Notes under the pieces: model-generated | What the model saw: only the letters and a program-made list of their open reading frames with translations | What the model was told of the DNA's origin: nothing | Databases searched by the model: none | Translations under genes and position numbers: made by a program | Origin: Sphagnum compactum | Lineage: Eukaryota; Bryophyta; Sphagnopsida; Sphagnales | Reading direction: 5' to 3' | Length of the DNA stretch: 64,000 nt | Assembly: GCA_965153455.1 (NCBI GenBank) | Contig: OZ234495.1 | Span: 16,178,875-16,242,874 of the forward strand | Part shown: piece after piece, positions 45,506-59,170 of the stretch | Layout of the letters: every line of letters starts with the position of its first letter | How positions within the stretch are numbered: position 1 is the first letter of the stretch

Positions 45506-48500
45506 GGTAGTGGAACATTTAATTTTGAGTAATGATATTGGATACATTGCATGCACCAGATGCATGGAAATTCACTGTTGTGGTTAGTTGAGGATGGAAT
45601 CAAGTTCTCACATAATCAAAACTTTTTGTGTCCATCCACAAGTCAGTTCATGAATGGGGGTGAATGTTGAATTGGAAAATCAAAGAACAAACACACAATA
45701 GACATGTACTATGTATGTTACATGAACATAGTCCATCTGAATTGGGTTTTTAGAGAAAGCTTTTCAAACAGGATGCTCAAATCCAAGTTGTCTGAGTAGA
45801 GTTCAAGCACCTTTGTGACATGTGGTTGTCACAATAGCAGACTTTCAGTATGATGACTTACGCCATCAGATCATATGATCAAGTTATGGTCATGAGCTGC
45901 CTCTGTTGAGTGCTAGCCAGAATAGTGACTGAGTCTTCTTGTTGCACCTGGAAACATAATAGACAACCAGGACATGGATGTTTGTTTGTTGGTCTGTGAT
46001 CAACTATAGACCTATCTACATTCACACTGTTGGGATCTGATGAAGCTGATGGTGAGTCATGGTAGCTAATTACTGCTATTCAGGATGAAGGTGATGGTGT
46101 GACATTTTCCAGGTGACATAAGCTTATTTCCGTGCCTGTTCTTGGCCTGTTACCTTTGAAATGTTGTCATGGTCTTTTCTCTGCTACCTCATTGATATGG
46201 TCAAGTCATTTTCATCGGTAAATGTAGAAAGGTATTGAAGCTCTGACCTTTTATTAAATGATCCTCTTAGAAATTTGGTAACAAGTTCTGTCGAATTTCA
46301 GCCATTGGACATTTTGCAGAGTGTCTACGGGTAGTACTCTGAACAATCAACATCCACAGCTGCTGAATGTTTCCAGAAATTGGTGTTATTTTGTTGATGT
46401 AAAAGAGGTCACTCCATTTTGAAGTCCTTCCTTTCATGTGTCTCACCAGGTTCTTCACTTCAGAATAAGAAAAACATGTCTGGAACACCCACGAGGTGAT
46501 CATGAATCTCATTTCAGTATCTGTGACAAACTCTTAAGGATTTAAAGACAATAAATGCTGGGCTGAGTTTAAGCATGATCATAAACAGGGTACAAACCTA
46601 AATACAAAATGCAACATTGGTCTGGAATGGCTGAGCGCCGCATTGCACACTCAAACACGGTAGTAAAACCCACAATTTCTTTTTACCCTGATTGAGTTGT
46701 GAGGATATTGAGTTGCATCATCAACATGTGGAGCTCACAACACTCCTATGTAGTCAACACTTTGTATGTTGCACTTTGATCCATGGTTGATTAACAAGGA
46801 TTGGGGAGACCTCCAGAGTTTAGGGTGGCAGTGGCACTGATGTCTAGTTCATCAATGTCTCTTGGGAAGCTCGAAGGTGGTGGTGCACGTCACAACAATT
46901 CGGTAAAAAAGGAGTCAAGGATCAAGGCAACCCCTAGAGTTGCATTAGTTGTTCAATGCAAGAGCATTCTCTCCTTGAAAAAGTTGTCAGAAAGTTTGTT
47001 CCTTTCATTCCATTTTCTGAATCTCTCTTTCTATGTGTCTCTTTGACAATTTTTGTTGTTAAGGAAAGTCTTGTGTATATAAACAAGGATGGAAATCCAT
47101 CCACAAAAAGTACAAGGCATGTCAAAGCAAATGTAAACACATGAAAAGAAAACCAAGACCATCCAAACAGTAGTAATGAAGTGGAAGACATAATGCTAAA
47201 AAGGCATCCTCTCCCACAAATCAGCTAGTGATGGAGGTGCACTAGCTGGTATGTGTGGAAGATATGAAAAATTGTGACTAAGCATAGTAGTGGGCTGAAG
47301 AATCGTGATGGCTTGCGCACATTGTAGGGCTATCAACATTTGTTGCCTATAATGAGATATAAGAATTGAAAGTACTAAGGAGGTCTCCTAATGACAAGCT
47401 ATATTGGCATGTACACAAGTTAGATTTCTTTTGATATCAAAGTATTTTTCAAGCAAGTAGACACTAGCAACTTGTTGATCATGGTTTATTATTGTTTTTA
47501 GGGTTTATGTGCACCTTTGAAAGTTGTAGTTCATTAATTGTGGTTTGTTAGGGTTTTTTGTGTTTATATGTCATTGGCCACATATTGTTGCAACCTTATA
47601 GAGTTTCTAGATTTCATAATGGTTGCTCCTAAGTCTTAATTCTTGAATCTTGACTATTTAAATGATTATTGTTGAGACCTAAGTCCTAACCCTTGATTGT
47701 TATGTGTTGTAAATTTCTAAATCCATATCTTGTGGGTGAAACTTTCCCCACTTTTGGAAGGTACAAAAGCTCTAAAACACCATGTTGATCCTACTTAATA
47801 GTTTAGATTTAAATTATGAGATTTATGTTGTCATGTGTTGTAAATTTCGAGTTTCCAAGTTCTAACTTTCAAACTTTTAATTCTTAAATCTTGACTCTAG
47901 TTTGTTATAAATTCATTGATCATGCATGTTCAATTCATATATTCATTCTTGATGTTCATTCTTTTTTTTTGTTGAAAAGTGGTTTAGCACTCACTAAATC
48001 CAAAATCTAGTGTGTCTTGAATGGACTTGACCATGAATTGTTGTTTCCTTGTATTCATATTTTTGAGAGCTTCACCCTTTAAGTTTTTGTACCTAATTCA
48101 TAACAAACTAAAATATTTCAAAATCCAAACTCTTGAACCTAGCCTACTACTTCTAATGTTGTTGTAAATTTTTTGATCCTCATTTATTTATTGTCATAGC
48201 ATAAACACAACATTGTTCCAAATAGCGAAAAAAAGTATCATGTTTTGATTCCTTTCTATGAGTTAGGAAGTTCACCAAAAAGACCCCTTGTCATTGTTTA
48301 CATGGTGTTGAAGTAAATATTTATGGTTTTACATGAAATTTTTTTTGTACCTAATTCTTAAAATATCTAGAAGCTCTTAGGTTTTTTATTGTAATTTGTT
48401 ATAATATCCTCCACCATCTGAAATCTCACATGTTGATTTTTAATCCTTGATGTTCATTGCTTGCATTATGTTTTAACGTGTTTGGATTCTAGATTATGGG

Positions 48501-48829
48501 GCCTCAATATTTTTATTTTTTGAAAGCCTCATCTTTTGTATCTACTTCAAAAAAAGCTTCATAATCAAACTCCTAAGTTTTGATGATACAAATATTGTAA
48601 TCTTCTATCATCTAAAGGCATATATTTTTAAACCTTGATGATTGATCCTTGTTTTGTTGAAATGTATAGCCACCATGGCCCCTTGCAAATTCCCAACAAT
48701 TTCAAGTTCAAGCTAAATTATCTTCTACTTTCATTACCTCAAAATGGGGCTAATCTGTGTTCTTCATCGTGATGTTATGCTTATGTTTTTCCTTATGAAA
48801 GATCACTAATGTTAGTGTTTGATGAAGCT
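45506..48829. other. Intergenic region, no gene recognised
   Basis: The first few hundred bases are the RPL10 3' UTR and flank. From about 47400 onward the DNA becomes AT-rich with recurring phrases such as TTGTAAATTT, CTAATTC(A/T)TAA and CCTTGATGTTCATT, which suggest an old dispersed repeat. The frames at 46801-47046 and 46267-46512 have no recognisable domain. Confidence 0.5.
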
Positions 48830-51005
48830 TGTGAAGGCATATCTAAGTAGAATGCTACAAATAAAAGGAAAATACATGATGGGTCAAGGAAGTTTTAGGA
48901 TGCTTAGACAATGCACCTTCCATGGGTTGAATTTGTGATCAATGAAAAAGGTGGAGTCCACCAAGTTAGATGTAAAATATGCATTGATGTTGAAGGAAAA
49001 GAAAAGCTTGTAACTCCAAAGCTAAATAACTTGTTGAAACATGTTGGAAGTTGGAATTGCTTAGTATCCCAACGAATGTTGATGTTGGTTCATATTCCTT
49101 CAATAAGAATTCAATGCATATGAAGAATGGGCATGTATACAACAAGTTAGATGTAAAATATGCATTGATGTTGAAGGAAAAGAAAAGCTTGTAACTCTAA
49201 AACTAAATAACTTGTTGAAACATGTTGAAAGTTGGAAATGCTTAGTATCCCAACGAATGTTGATGTTGGTTCATATTCTTTCAATAAGAATTCAATGCAT
49301 ATGAAGAATGAGCATGTATACAATACTAATTCCCACCCTTCCATCGTAGACCACTTTAGATTAATGTCCCCACTAACCGAAAACGGGAATATGTGCAATT
49401 GATACTATCTATCATGTTTTGGCCCATGGGTAGCCCATGGGTAGCCCATGACCAATTATCAAGGCTTCCAAGCCTTGTTCTAAATGCTAAAAGTAAAAAG
49501 GTGTGTAAAAAAAAAAAAATTTAATATATTCAGTTGGGGCATGGTAAAAATCATGCATATTGTTTTGTTGGAACCTACCAAAGTTACATTTGTTGCTACC
49601 ATTTTCATTGCTATTAGTGCAAACGAAGTTATGGCGATTGACAACACTCAATGCATTTCAATTCCTTATATGGAGGATTTGGGAAGAAAGATCATCAATA
49701 TGGGCTACAACAACAACAATGTCTTACAAGGCAATAACATCTTTTGAAGCAATTGAACTAGTGTCACATTGCATTTCAAAAAAAAGTTTAGCTTTTTGTT
49801 AAATAGAGCACTACTTTGCCCACAAAAGAAATATGATTGTGTTCACACTTCGAGAAATAGATCTAGTGCATTAACTCAAATCTCCATTGCAAAATTTGTA
49901 TGCATTCTTTATTCACCCCAAAGAAATCTCTAAAATTCCAACAGTTTTTAAACCTTATCGACAATAAAAGCAACAAATATTTTGGAATGTCAAAACACGG
50001 TGAATTTTCATGTTCTTTGTAACAAATAGGGTGTATGTTGAATATCACCTTTTGATTGTCAAGATGCATGTTGGATATGCAAAAAACGAGGTTGCTTTGA
50101 AGAAACTTAATTCATTATGTCATGTTGAGTTCATTTTAAAGTTATTGCTTTGAGTGTGTGCATGTGTTGATAAAATTTGCACAAAGTACGGATGTGTTTG
50201 TTTGTGACTTAATGGACAATGTCAATCTAGCCCAACAAGAGTTGTTAAGACTTTATAATAATCCTTTTACTAAGTATGAAGATTCAACATTTGATAATTT
50301 CAATTATCCTCTCATTTTATCTAATGACACCTTCCCCATAAACTAATTTTCTGATTTCAAAGGTGGTGATAAATAAATGTATCTTGCGTTCTCATTTGTG
50401 AGAGACAACTACCTTATCTATCAAACCAGCAATGATGGTTCTATTGGTTTTAAGCCTGTCATTAAAGATTTCAACAAAGTTACCATCAAAGTGAAAGATG
50501 AATGTGATAAGGCAACTTCGCATCTTATTGCAAAGTTTGAATGACACTTCCAAAACATGAAATTATGACAACCCTTAACATCTTTACTCACAACCTTGAT
50601 GTGTAGATTTTCTTTCAAAATAACAATGGTTCATAACTTTGAGGCAATGCGCAAAGAAAATGAACTAAACCTAGTTACTGGGCTTTGGCACAATATTTTC
50701 AATCTACCATTTTCAACCATAAACACTCGAAATACATTAAACTAGTTTAAATTGTCATTATCCAAATATTTGGGTTTGTTGAAAATGAATGGACTTTCAA
50801 CACTGTTAGTTTCATGAAGAACAAATTACAAAATTGGTTGAACATCCACTTGGAACTTTGCACAAAATTTTATAATTCAGATTTTTTTATTTTAGAAAAA
50901 TTTCAAGTTATAACCAAGCCTTTGTCAAATGGCAAGGCAAAAAGCATCTTAGGGATTCCAAGCTCTGCAAGAAATTTGCAAAATGTAAGATAGCAAATTG
51001 GATAA
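48830..51005 (+). pseudogene. Decayed hAT-like transposase (BED/C17orf113-type) relic
   Basis: Translating the plus strand with frame changes and stops recovers a plant hAT-like protein in order. An N-terminal zinc-finger-like block (LPWVEFVINEKGGVHQVRCKIC, then LVTPKLNNLLKHVG) lies at 48917-49060. A central stretch (WGMVKIMHIVLLEPTKVTF, AISANEVMAIDN) is at 49535-49650. A C-terminal dimerisation-like block (FGFVENEWTFNTVSFMKNKL.NWLNIHLEL) is at about 50760-50860. Many in-frame stops occur between them. The zinc-finger part is duplicated in tandem. No terminal inverted repeats or target-site duplication were found by eye, and no product is expected. Confidence 0.6.
48963..49323. repeat. 181-bp tandem duplication inside the hAT relic
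   Basis: The sequence beginning CAAGTTAGATGTAAAATATG at about 48963 is repeated at about 49144, with only a handful of single-base differences over 181 bases. Each copy runs through the zinc-finger C-terminal half to AATGCATATGAAGAATG.GCATGTATAC. The copies are much more alike than the rest of the relic is to an intact element, so the duplication is recent. Confidence 0.9.
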
Positions 51006-54000
51006 GGTCTTTGGATTATGCCATAATTTTGATTTGTAGGTTTTTTTAACCAATTGGACTTTTTCCAAAGCTAATATAATCATCTTATAAAAAAAAAATT
51101 TGATCAAATTGTAAATTTGTAAGGTAATTCTATAATCATGGCATATGTTCTAGAATCTAGATATTTGTTTATGTTTGTTGGCATTTTGTTTATAGACGAT
51201 GCTTTTTCAATTGATGAAAAAGAGGAGTTGGAAGCTGATTGATGCAATGAATAATAGTGAGGACTCATGAAGAAAAAAAAAATGCAAATAAAGTTTTAAT
51301 TTCTTGCCAATCTTACTTTTTTATAAATTTGTTTCTTTTGCCCCACTTAGAACCCATAGGTTCCTGAATCTTTATGTTCTTGTTTGTTCTAAACCTATGT
51401 GTTAATTGTGTTTATAGGAATGATGGTGCAACCAAAATAATAAACATTAAGGTTTTTTTTAATCTTCTCTTTTCATGGTATGGTTTTACCCAGACTTTGA
51501 AATGCATTATTTTGTTAAGGTTCAAAGAGAAAAAACCCACAAAAGGTATTTTTTTTCTTTAATTTTTAAGTTTTTGATTTTATTTAAAACTCTAATGTAT
51601 AAGATTTTTTTCTAATTGGTTTTTGGGTGCAAGTAGGGCTTGAGCTGCAGTGGGCAACTTCCCTTTGGGGGTTGGGGTTCAAATCCCCTTCAACCAATTT
51701 AAGATTTAAACCTTCCTCATTCAAATATAGTTCTTATGATTATTATTAAATAGATTATTTCCATCCATATGCAAGTGTAAAATTTGTTTTCTATTTGTAA
51801 ACTTATAACTTTTGACTTGTAACTTATAAGCGGTTACTAATCAAACTTACTAAAATATAAGGTTGCATATTTGCTTGTACTAACCTTTAGTTGGTGTTCT
51901 AAATAGCCAAATCTACTCTCTTTGCAATAACCTTGCAACCAAATGCACTCCATTGCCAACTCACATGTCATCAATGTTTTTGATATCACTTACTATGATT
52001 GTAACCAAACTATAAACATTTGCAAGTGACATTTCACCAACATAGCCATTCTTAAAAATAAAAAATTCACCAAGGCAAATTTAGCTCAAAATAAAATAAA
52101 ATAGCAACCTATGCTAAATTAATTTTGAGTTGCGTAACCACATTTGCAACTAGGCTAGTTGAACTTGAAAAAACATGATTGGTTCTAGCATAGGAAGTTG
52201 CTTGTCCATGTTATTTTTCAATTTTGGAGTGTAGCAAAAGTGGCCAGCCTCCCAGGCAGGTTTCAACTTATATTAGCCATAATTTTGTACAAGACCATTA
52301 AGAGTGTAACAAGTACATAAGACAGACCTAGGGCAACAATCTTCCCTAAAAATTAAAAATGGGCAAAATGTGGCAACTTGGTTTTGAAAAAAACATTTAT
52401 TTTTCAGAGGCTTTAGTGAAAGAGCACCTACACAGTGCACAATGAAGGGTGAATGGTTAGTGATAAGTAAACAGTTCTTTGTTGGGTTTCAGTTCCCTAG
52501 CTAACCATGGTGGTTAGCTTAGTTGAGTGTTTTTTTCTACCTACCTACCTAACAACCCACAAGTAGGTTTTTAGTAGGTAGTAAGAAAACAGCCCTTTTC
52601 TATGTATAAACCATCTAGATACTTATTTTCTTGCCTATTTACCTATTGATCATATTGGTTCTAATTTGTCTGTGACAAGACTAGAAGCACTTGACCTCCT
52701 GCCAGTACCTTGCAAAGCCTAATCATCCTCCTAACCTGCAAGGTACCTCCAGGCTGCTGGCAGATTCAAATTATGTCAGTTTTTATTATTGAATTGTTTT
52801 TGTGAATTTTCCTGATCTATCTCTTTCCTCCTTGTGTTTTTTCAATTTTCCTGATCCGTCGCATCAAAAAATCTTTCCATGGGAACATGGGAACGTAGAA
52901 ATATAGCGAGGCACAACTCCCTCCCTAGGGAGGGATCTTTTGCTGGGGGAGTTCCCTCAAAATACAAAGAGAAATAAAAAGAGAGGTTTTTTTTTTTAAT
53001 GTGTTAGGAAATTAAGGGCAGGTTACATCAGAGAGAGGGGAAGTACTGTTTACTGGCATGTCAACTCAGGCTATCATTTATTATGCTTTTAAGAAACGGT
53101 GTGAACTGCTCAATGACAGGCAGTACTGGCAGACCCGCACGTATTCCGCTAGTACCAGACTTACAAGAAATCCGCTGCCCTTGGTTCACAGGTGTAATGA
53201 ATGCCCTACTGCCAGGATATTACCCTACACTAAACCTCAGTCAGATTGAAGCTGTTTACTGTTTACAATTTTACGTCCGTTTGGGACCAGAGAGTCCATT
53301 AGAAGCAAAACTTCCAACAAAAGGAGGGAAGGCACCCTTTCTCCATTTCATATTGACTAGTGGGGCCTGTGCCGTTAGGCCCAAGTGTTACCGTGTCCTC
53401 AACTGCTTTTTCCTTCCAAAACCTGGTTGTTTTTTTTTGGAATTTATTTGAATTTTCAGTGGCAGAAATCTCACTCTTAAAATCAATTATCTCCCACATT
53501 CTGAATCCAAATCTTACCAAATAAATTCCATGCTTGTCAAGATATTTCCAACAACACCAAAGGCACTTTCCAATTCCTCCAAAATTTTCACCTACGATGT
53601 AAATTCAAATTTCAGTGAAGAAATCAATCGATATTCAAGAACTTTTGCACCACAAGTCCAAACGCCATGAAACCAAGCTGATGATGCACCTCTCCTCCTC
53701 CTCCAGAGCTTTTCAAAGAGACCAAGAACACAATCTGAAGCACCCCGGTTAGGTAGATCTCATCGGTACAAACAAAACAATACAAACCAAACAAAACAAA
53801 CTACCTTGCTTCATAGATAAGATTTCAAATAGTTTCACTTCTCGTATTAGATTTGCCTTACCTTACCTGCACCTTCACTTTTCTGTATACTCTTCATTAA
53901 AGCAAATCCTTCAATTCTTGTGTAGTGAACACCCCTGTCACCCCAATTAAAATAGACACTACCCAATTTCTCCCACATTCCGATTTCACTATAATAGGAG

Positions 54001-54915
54001 ATTGAAACAAGATATTGAGGATCAGAATACAGCCCAAAGCTGAAACTTTAGAGATAAGTTCAATATCTTTCTTTTGAAATTGAGCAGCTTCCTTCTTTTA
54101 CCTTTGCTATAGAACAACAGTTTCTTTGGAACTTATAATGTTTGAGCACTTGGGTTGCAAATTTGCACAACACAAGAACTGAGAATTCCATTGAAGAAAC
54201 CATTCAAGACATGTCTATGCACTTGTCAAATGTAATCTGTAGAGGAGTATATAATATATTCTGGAGCTTGTTCCACAATTTGAAACTAAACTTTACTTGA
54301 TCAAAGGGAGGTTTCAATATGATGATGAATGCACAGTTATTCAATATTTATTTGCATGAAAACCTCAGATCATCCGAAGTCATTCAATTGTTGTATCTCA
54401 TCTTCATCAGTGAATATGTGAAGAACCTTTGTGAGTGGTTTTGTATGGAAATGAAAAGACAAACATGACACATATGTGAACACGCAGAACAATAAACCTG
54501 AATGTCAAAATCCTCTGCAAAATACTGAATGACTTTTACTCATTGGTTGCACCGGTTGAGTTTGAATGTTTCCGAGATGTACAAGATTGGCTTGTTATTG
54601 TCAGTGCATATGTATAACTAATGTATCTATGAAAAAGGTGGGCTTCACAAGCCACTTTCCTACCATCATCTTTGAGGGGACACCTGTTATTTGCCAACAT
54701 GGCAAACAACAGCAAAACTATGTGAGGCAAATGCCGAACGGTAAACTATCCACAAAACCCTAAGCTTTGAAAGCCAACAGCAGCACTCAATAATGCCGGC
54801 CAACTGCCAGCTATGGGGATGCGATGTTGCTTCCATGTGTGATTTTTTGATCTCTGATTCCCTCAAAATTTTGCTCACAGGGGAAAAATTAGCTCACAAA
54901 TTTGGTGGAAACAAC
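51006..54915. other. Intergenic region upstream of the NAT gene 3' end
   Basis: No gene recognised. It includes a tRNA-like/SINE-like stretch (51640-51695), a CTACCTAC run near 52540, a less AT-rich patch at 52900-53450 with a 122-codon frame of unknown meaning, and a copy of the dispersed repeat seen at 40300-40680 (53450-53810). About 54540-54915 is probably the transporter gene's 3' UTR. Confidence 0.5.
51640..51695 (+). repeat. tRNA-like segment, possible SINE head
   Basis: TTGAGCTGCAGTGGG (51640-51654) resembles a Pol III A box. GGTTCAAATCC (51676-51686) matches the B box and sits in a perfect GGGG-TTCAAAT-CCCC stem-loop (51674-51688), followed by TTCAACCA. The A-to-B spacing of about 25-30 bases is tRNA-like. 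Acceptor and anticodon stems are not recognisable, so it is not a functional tRNA. A SINE relic is the simplest reading. Confidence 0.4.
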
Positions 54916-57900
54916 CTAAGTTGGCGGAAACAACCTATGAAGACCAAAGGGAAGACTGTAGAACTCAACATTTCGGGGATCCATATTGAAAGTCCTGAAC
55001 CTGCTGGTCCACCCCATACCTCTGTCTTTCTTGGTGACATGCCTCGTAAGGGTATGGTCCAGAAAAGATGCCACAACAATTGTGATAATGACTGGAGAAC
55101 CAAAAAATATATTGAGAATATTGTTGAACTGCACCCATCACCCCAAGAAGTAGTATAAGTTCACTGATTGCAATGAAACAAATGAACACATTTGATTGCT
55201 GCAGCAAATTAAATATAGAGTGTTTGAGGTTTACCCAACGTCCATGAGTGTGGACAGGGCCATGATAAGACCGCAATGTGAACTCTGAGAAATACTGAGG
55301 AACTGACAACCCAAGGAATATTGAGAACCCAACAACAAAGATGTTGCGTGTCATATTCATGTTTGTGAATTGCAGGATGGAGAGTCCAGTTCCCACTGTT
55401 TCAAAACCCAACAAACCAAAGATCAGTTGTTCCCATCCTTACATGGACCGAAATGTGTAAGCTTCGCAAAATAAGGATCCTATGAAATACAAAGTTGGTC
55501 ATTGTGATTGAGAGATACTCACCAACCATTCCAAAAGTAATACAGAGAATAGCAGCTACAATGGGCTGTGGGATGGCTGCAAGAATTCCACCAAATTTTC
55601 CTGCACAGAAGAAATGATGTCACAATCAATAATTTTATCACTAGGTAATATATCAGTATTTCCTTCTGGAAAACAAATCAGTATTTCCAACATTGCTTGC
55701 CAGAGGCACTCACCAAAAATAGAGAAGAAGATCATGAAAACAGCAGAAATCTGGATTACCCTCCGACTTCCAACACGTGTTAGTCCAATCAGCCCTACAT
55801 TTTCCCTGCAAAATCAGCAAATAAAAAAATCAAACTCAAGACAAATCCAATATTCATAGCTGCCAAGGTAAGGAACAAATTTTATTTTTCCTGCCCTGAG
55901 AAGAAGGTACGAACACTTACGGAGCAACAGTTGCACCAGTGAAGGTACCAAAGAATCCATCCAACAGGACACCAATTCCCTGCCAGCCAATTCCCCTACT
56001 CATGACATAAGGAGGTGGAGGTGTTGCTCCTGCCAGTCGAGACACAGCATAGAATCCACCAGTTGACTGTAAAAAGGCAATTCAATAATTAGTAAGGAAC
56101 ACAAATACAAAGAACACATTCTACCAGTAGTACACAATGAAGACTTGTGTACATTGAAAAAAGAAGAATACCTCAACCAGAGCAGCAAAGGCTGCTGTCA
56201 TAACTCCAAAGACATCTCCAGCATCAAAAGTTGGAGAACCCCACTGGAGAGGATATGAAATTCTGACCCTGGACAAGACCATATACAAGATTGGAAGTTT
56301 AGATTCAAAACCTTTGTTCAAATAGAATAAACCTTCTCCAAAACCTACAACTGCTCTTCCTTCAAGACCCAACCCAAACCCCTAATTCTACCTAAAGACC
56401 TGACACAATTGAATGTAAAGATGGAATGAAATTACCAGGGAGCTTGTGAAACAAGACCACTCCGATCAGTGCGGCAGTGCATTTGTCCAAGCGCACTGGC
56501 ATGGTCATAGGCTCCAGCTACTGTTAAAATTGTCGCATACACCCAAACAATGACCACTCCAAAGAGAATAGGAAACAGCTCGAAGAAGTGAATGTGGCGT
56601 AAATGAAAGTGCTTGAAATACTGATGATCACACAACAATTGAAAAGCATTTGTCAGAAATTGCAGGGCTCAAAAATAGTCTGCAGACAGCACCATTAAAT
56701 CATACTATCCAAAACAGCAAGTTCCAAAATGATCAACTAAGCAATCATTAACATTTTACCTGTGAGAAGAGCAATATAAACAGAAGAGCTGGAATGCCAA
56801 TTTCAACACATTTCCCAACCTGCCATACAAGACCAAAGGCTCTGTCAATATAAACTTATACACTTCTAAAGCGTGTGGTATATAAAATATGAGGAAGTGA
56901 AAAGAAAGATTGATGTGCAATGTAAGTATGCGAAAAGAAAGATTGCCGTGCAATGTGAGGAAGTGAGAAAATTGCATCACTGTAGTAGAACTGAAGAATG
57001 ATCAGAAGGACACTCACTATCGGTACAATCTAACATGAAAACTATGATCATAACAGAACTGAGTCTTGTGGAGGGTGAGAAAGAAGATGGCATACCCCTG
57101 GAAATCCATATTCGAGGAGACCCAAGCCCACTATAGTTATGACAGGAGCTATAACAATGGGACTTATATACCTGCACCCACCAGTTGTGCGGGTTTAGGT
57201 GGTGGTTTTGAGATGACTGTAAAACATGATGAGAGTGCAATTCAGATCCGACTTTGTGTATTTCTTCAACTGCGTGTTTCAAACGGATTTTAGACATGAA
57301 TGATGATGATGACCTAGCCAGCAAGCTTGATCAATCCGGTCTAGGACAACAGATTCAAAACCTTAATGCAAGTAAGCAAGCAAGCTGCTTTCGTTACCTG
57401 GCAGCTATGCCCCATAGGCCGCTGAATCCGAGTATGATGTTGAGCACTGAGCCTGCGATGAAGGCTCCTTGTGTCGCTCTCATTGCGTGTCGAAATCTCT
57501 GCAAAAAGCGAAAGGAGAAAAAAAATCATCGTTAGTTATTAATGTTTCTAAGGCACGGAGACAGAGAGAGAGAGAGAGACCGCAGAAGTACAAGTTGAAT
57601 GGAGAATTCCTCAAGTCGGAGGTTCCGGGAGTGTGTGCTACTATAAGAGGTGGATGATCTGTTACCTCATGCGGGTCAGGAATGTCGATGATACGAGGAG
57701 CATTGACGATGGAAAGCGTGATCGGCAGAAAATAGAAGGAGTTTCCCATAACTACCGGCAATCTTGAACCCAGTACAGTCTGCAACAAAGTATTGATCCC
57801 GGAAACAAAAAGCGCGCTCTGCACAACTCGTGCTAAATCACTCTGCAACAAACAAGACAGACAGAGAAAACACACAACAACAGCAAACAATCTTACCAGT

Positions 57901-58519
57901 GTCCGCACAAAACAGACCACAACAAAGCAGTAGCAAAGACGAGCTTCTTGACGCGCATTTCATGGCAAAGAAAGTACAAAAACAAGATCAAGACCTTTCT
58001 AAACCTCTCTTTTCTCTGTCTGTCTGTGAGTGTTTCTCCAGAAGAACATACCGAGTGTCCACTAATACTAAGAATGACAAGAGATGGAATCAGCACTGTC
58101 GTCCCAAGCATGGTGAAGTAGTGCTGGAAACCTAAGATGATTGCTTCTCCTGCACACAAAAACCGGCAACTTCTTCCAAATCAGAACCAGGAAAATACAA
58201 ACAAACAAACAAACAACCTCATACAACAACAACAGCAGCTCGTCTCTTTACAAAACCAACTCTGTACACAAGAAAAAGCTGTGCTACTTCTTTTCCAAGC
58301 TGCCACCACCAAGAAAGAACCATCTTGACAACATAAACAAAGCAAAACCAGACAAAACAACAAAACGCAAATCTGCCAAGAACGAATCGCGACTTCTTTA
58401 CCCCATCGAGGATTGTCATTGATACAATAAGCGAGATTAGGAAGCTGCTCGAACGCAGGGTGATGCAAATCCTCCGGCTTCGCCATCTTCGGAGGAACTA
58501 AGATAGGCGGATCCGCCAT
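54916..58519 (-). CDS. Nucleobase-ascorbate transporter (NAT/NCS2 family)
   Basis: Polytopic membrane transporter of the plant NAT (nucleobase-cation symporter 2) family, moving purines, uracil or related substrates with protons. Thirteen minus-strand exons: 58519-58402, 58149-58052, 57842-57666, 57498-57398, 57171-57096, 56819-56760, 56620-56436, 56268-56172, 56066-55921, 55805-55714, 55600-55523, 55395-55235 and 55128-54916, all in compatible phases, total 533 residues as expected. Landmarks are LPNLAYCINDNPRWGEAI, GFQHYFTMLGTTVLIP, GINTLLQTVLGSRLPVVMG, CRTDRSGLV, FDAGDVFGVMTAAFAALVES, SRGIGWQG, ENVGLIGLTRVGSRRV (the NAT signature), GLSVPQYFSE and the C-terminal KDRGM..., EFYSLPFGLHRLFPP. 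The start is the ATG of MADPP. The poly-C tract lies about 340 bases upstream. Plant substrate specificity cannot be read from sequence alone. Confidence 0.93.
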
Positions 58520-58746
58520 TACTCCCAACAACAACAATAACACAAAAAACTCTTAATACTAACAATAGAACTCTCTCTGTGTGTGTCTCTCTCTCTCTGT
58601 GTCTCGTCAAAATACAAACTTGCAACGAGCTCGACACTCTCGTCGTCGAGCGCGCAACACAAAATGCAAACTGCGTGAGCTCCAAGAGAGATCAAAGCGA
58701 CGAGAAAGGAACGGGTACAAAAGGACGCACAGTGCACTGCAAATAG

Positions 58747-58754
<8 letters not shown>

Positions 58755-58782
<28 letters not shown>
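58755..58782. repeat. GA microsatellite upstream of the NAT gene
   Basis: A GA run about 235 bases upstream of the transporter start codon, probably in its 5' UTR or promoter as a CT repeat on the coding strand. A further CT/GT-rich patch occurs at 58572-58605. CT-rich leaders are common near plant transcription starts. Confidence 0.8.
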
Positions 58783-58791
<9 letters not shown>

Positions 58792-58859
58792 AAGAAAAGG
58801 AACGAAAAAATAAAGAAATTGGAAATTGTCTTCTTCACACTTGGTACGCACCGAGCAAC

Positions 58860-58860
<1 letters not shown>

Positions 58861-58890
<30 letters not shown>
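58861..58890. repeat. Uninterrupted C30 tract
   Basis: Thirty consecutive C on the plus strand (G on the NAT coding strand), 342 bases upstream of the transporter start codon. The reverse strand could form G-quadruplexes. The true length may be uncertain because such runs are hard to sequence. Confidence 0.9.
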
Positions 58891-59170
58891 ACACCCAAAC
58901 TCTCTCCCCAAATAAAACAAAAAAACAAGGAAAAAAAACACAGCCTCTCAGGGGCCCTCGAAAACAGTGCGCGCAAATTTGAACCTAAACGGTCATCTTC
59001 TGCCACCTGAAATAGTAACAGTAGGAGGGCAGTCAGGACCCGCTAGGACGGTTTGGGATTGGGATAGTTTAATAATCGGGGTGGGCTCGGTGCAAAGACT
59101 CGAGCGTGACGGCTCCTGATTGGTCCATGGAGGGTACAAAGTGTATTTTATTTCCGCTTGGGGGGTTTTT

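Noticed and set aside
51640-51695. A functional tRNA gene
   Set aside because: B box and T-arm are good, but no acceptor stem, D-arm or anticodon arm can be drawn around them.
53083-53451. 122-codon plus-strand frame in a less AT-rich patch
   Set aside because: No recognisable motif, no splice or promoter context, next to dispersed repeats. Kept only as a note in the intergenic entry.
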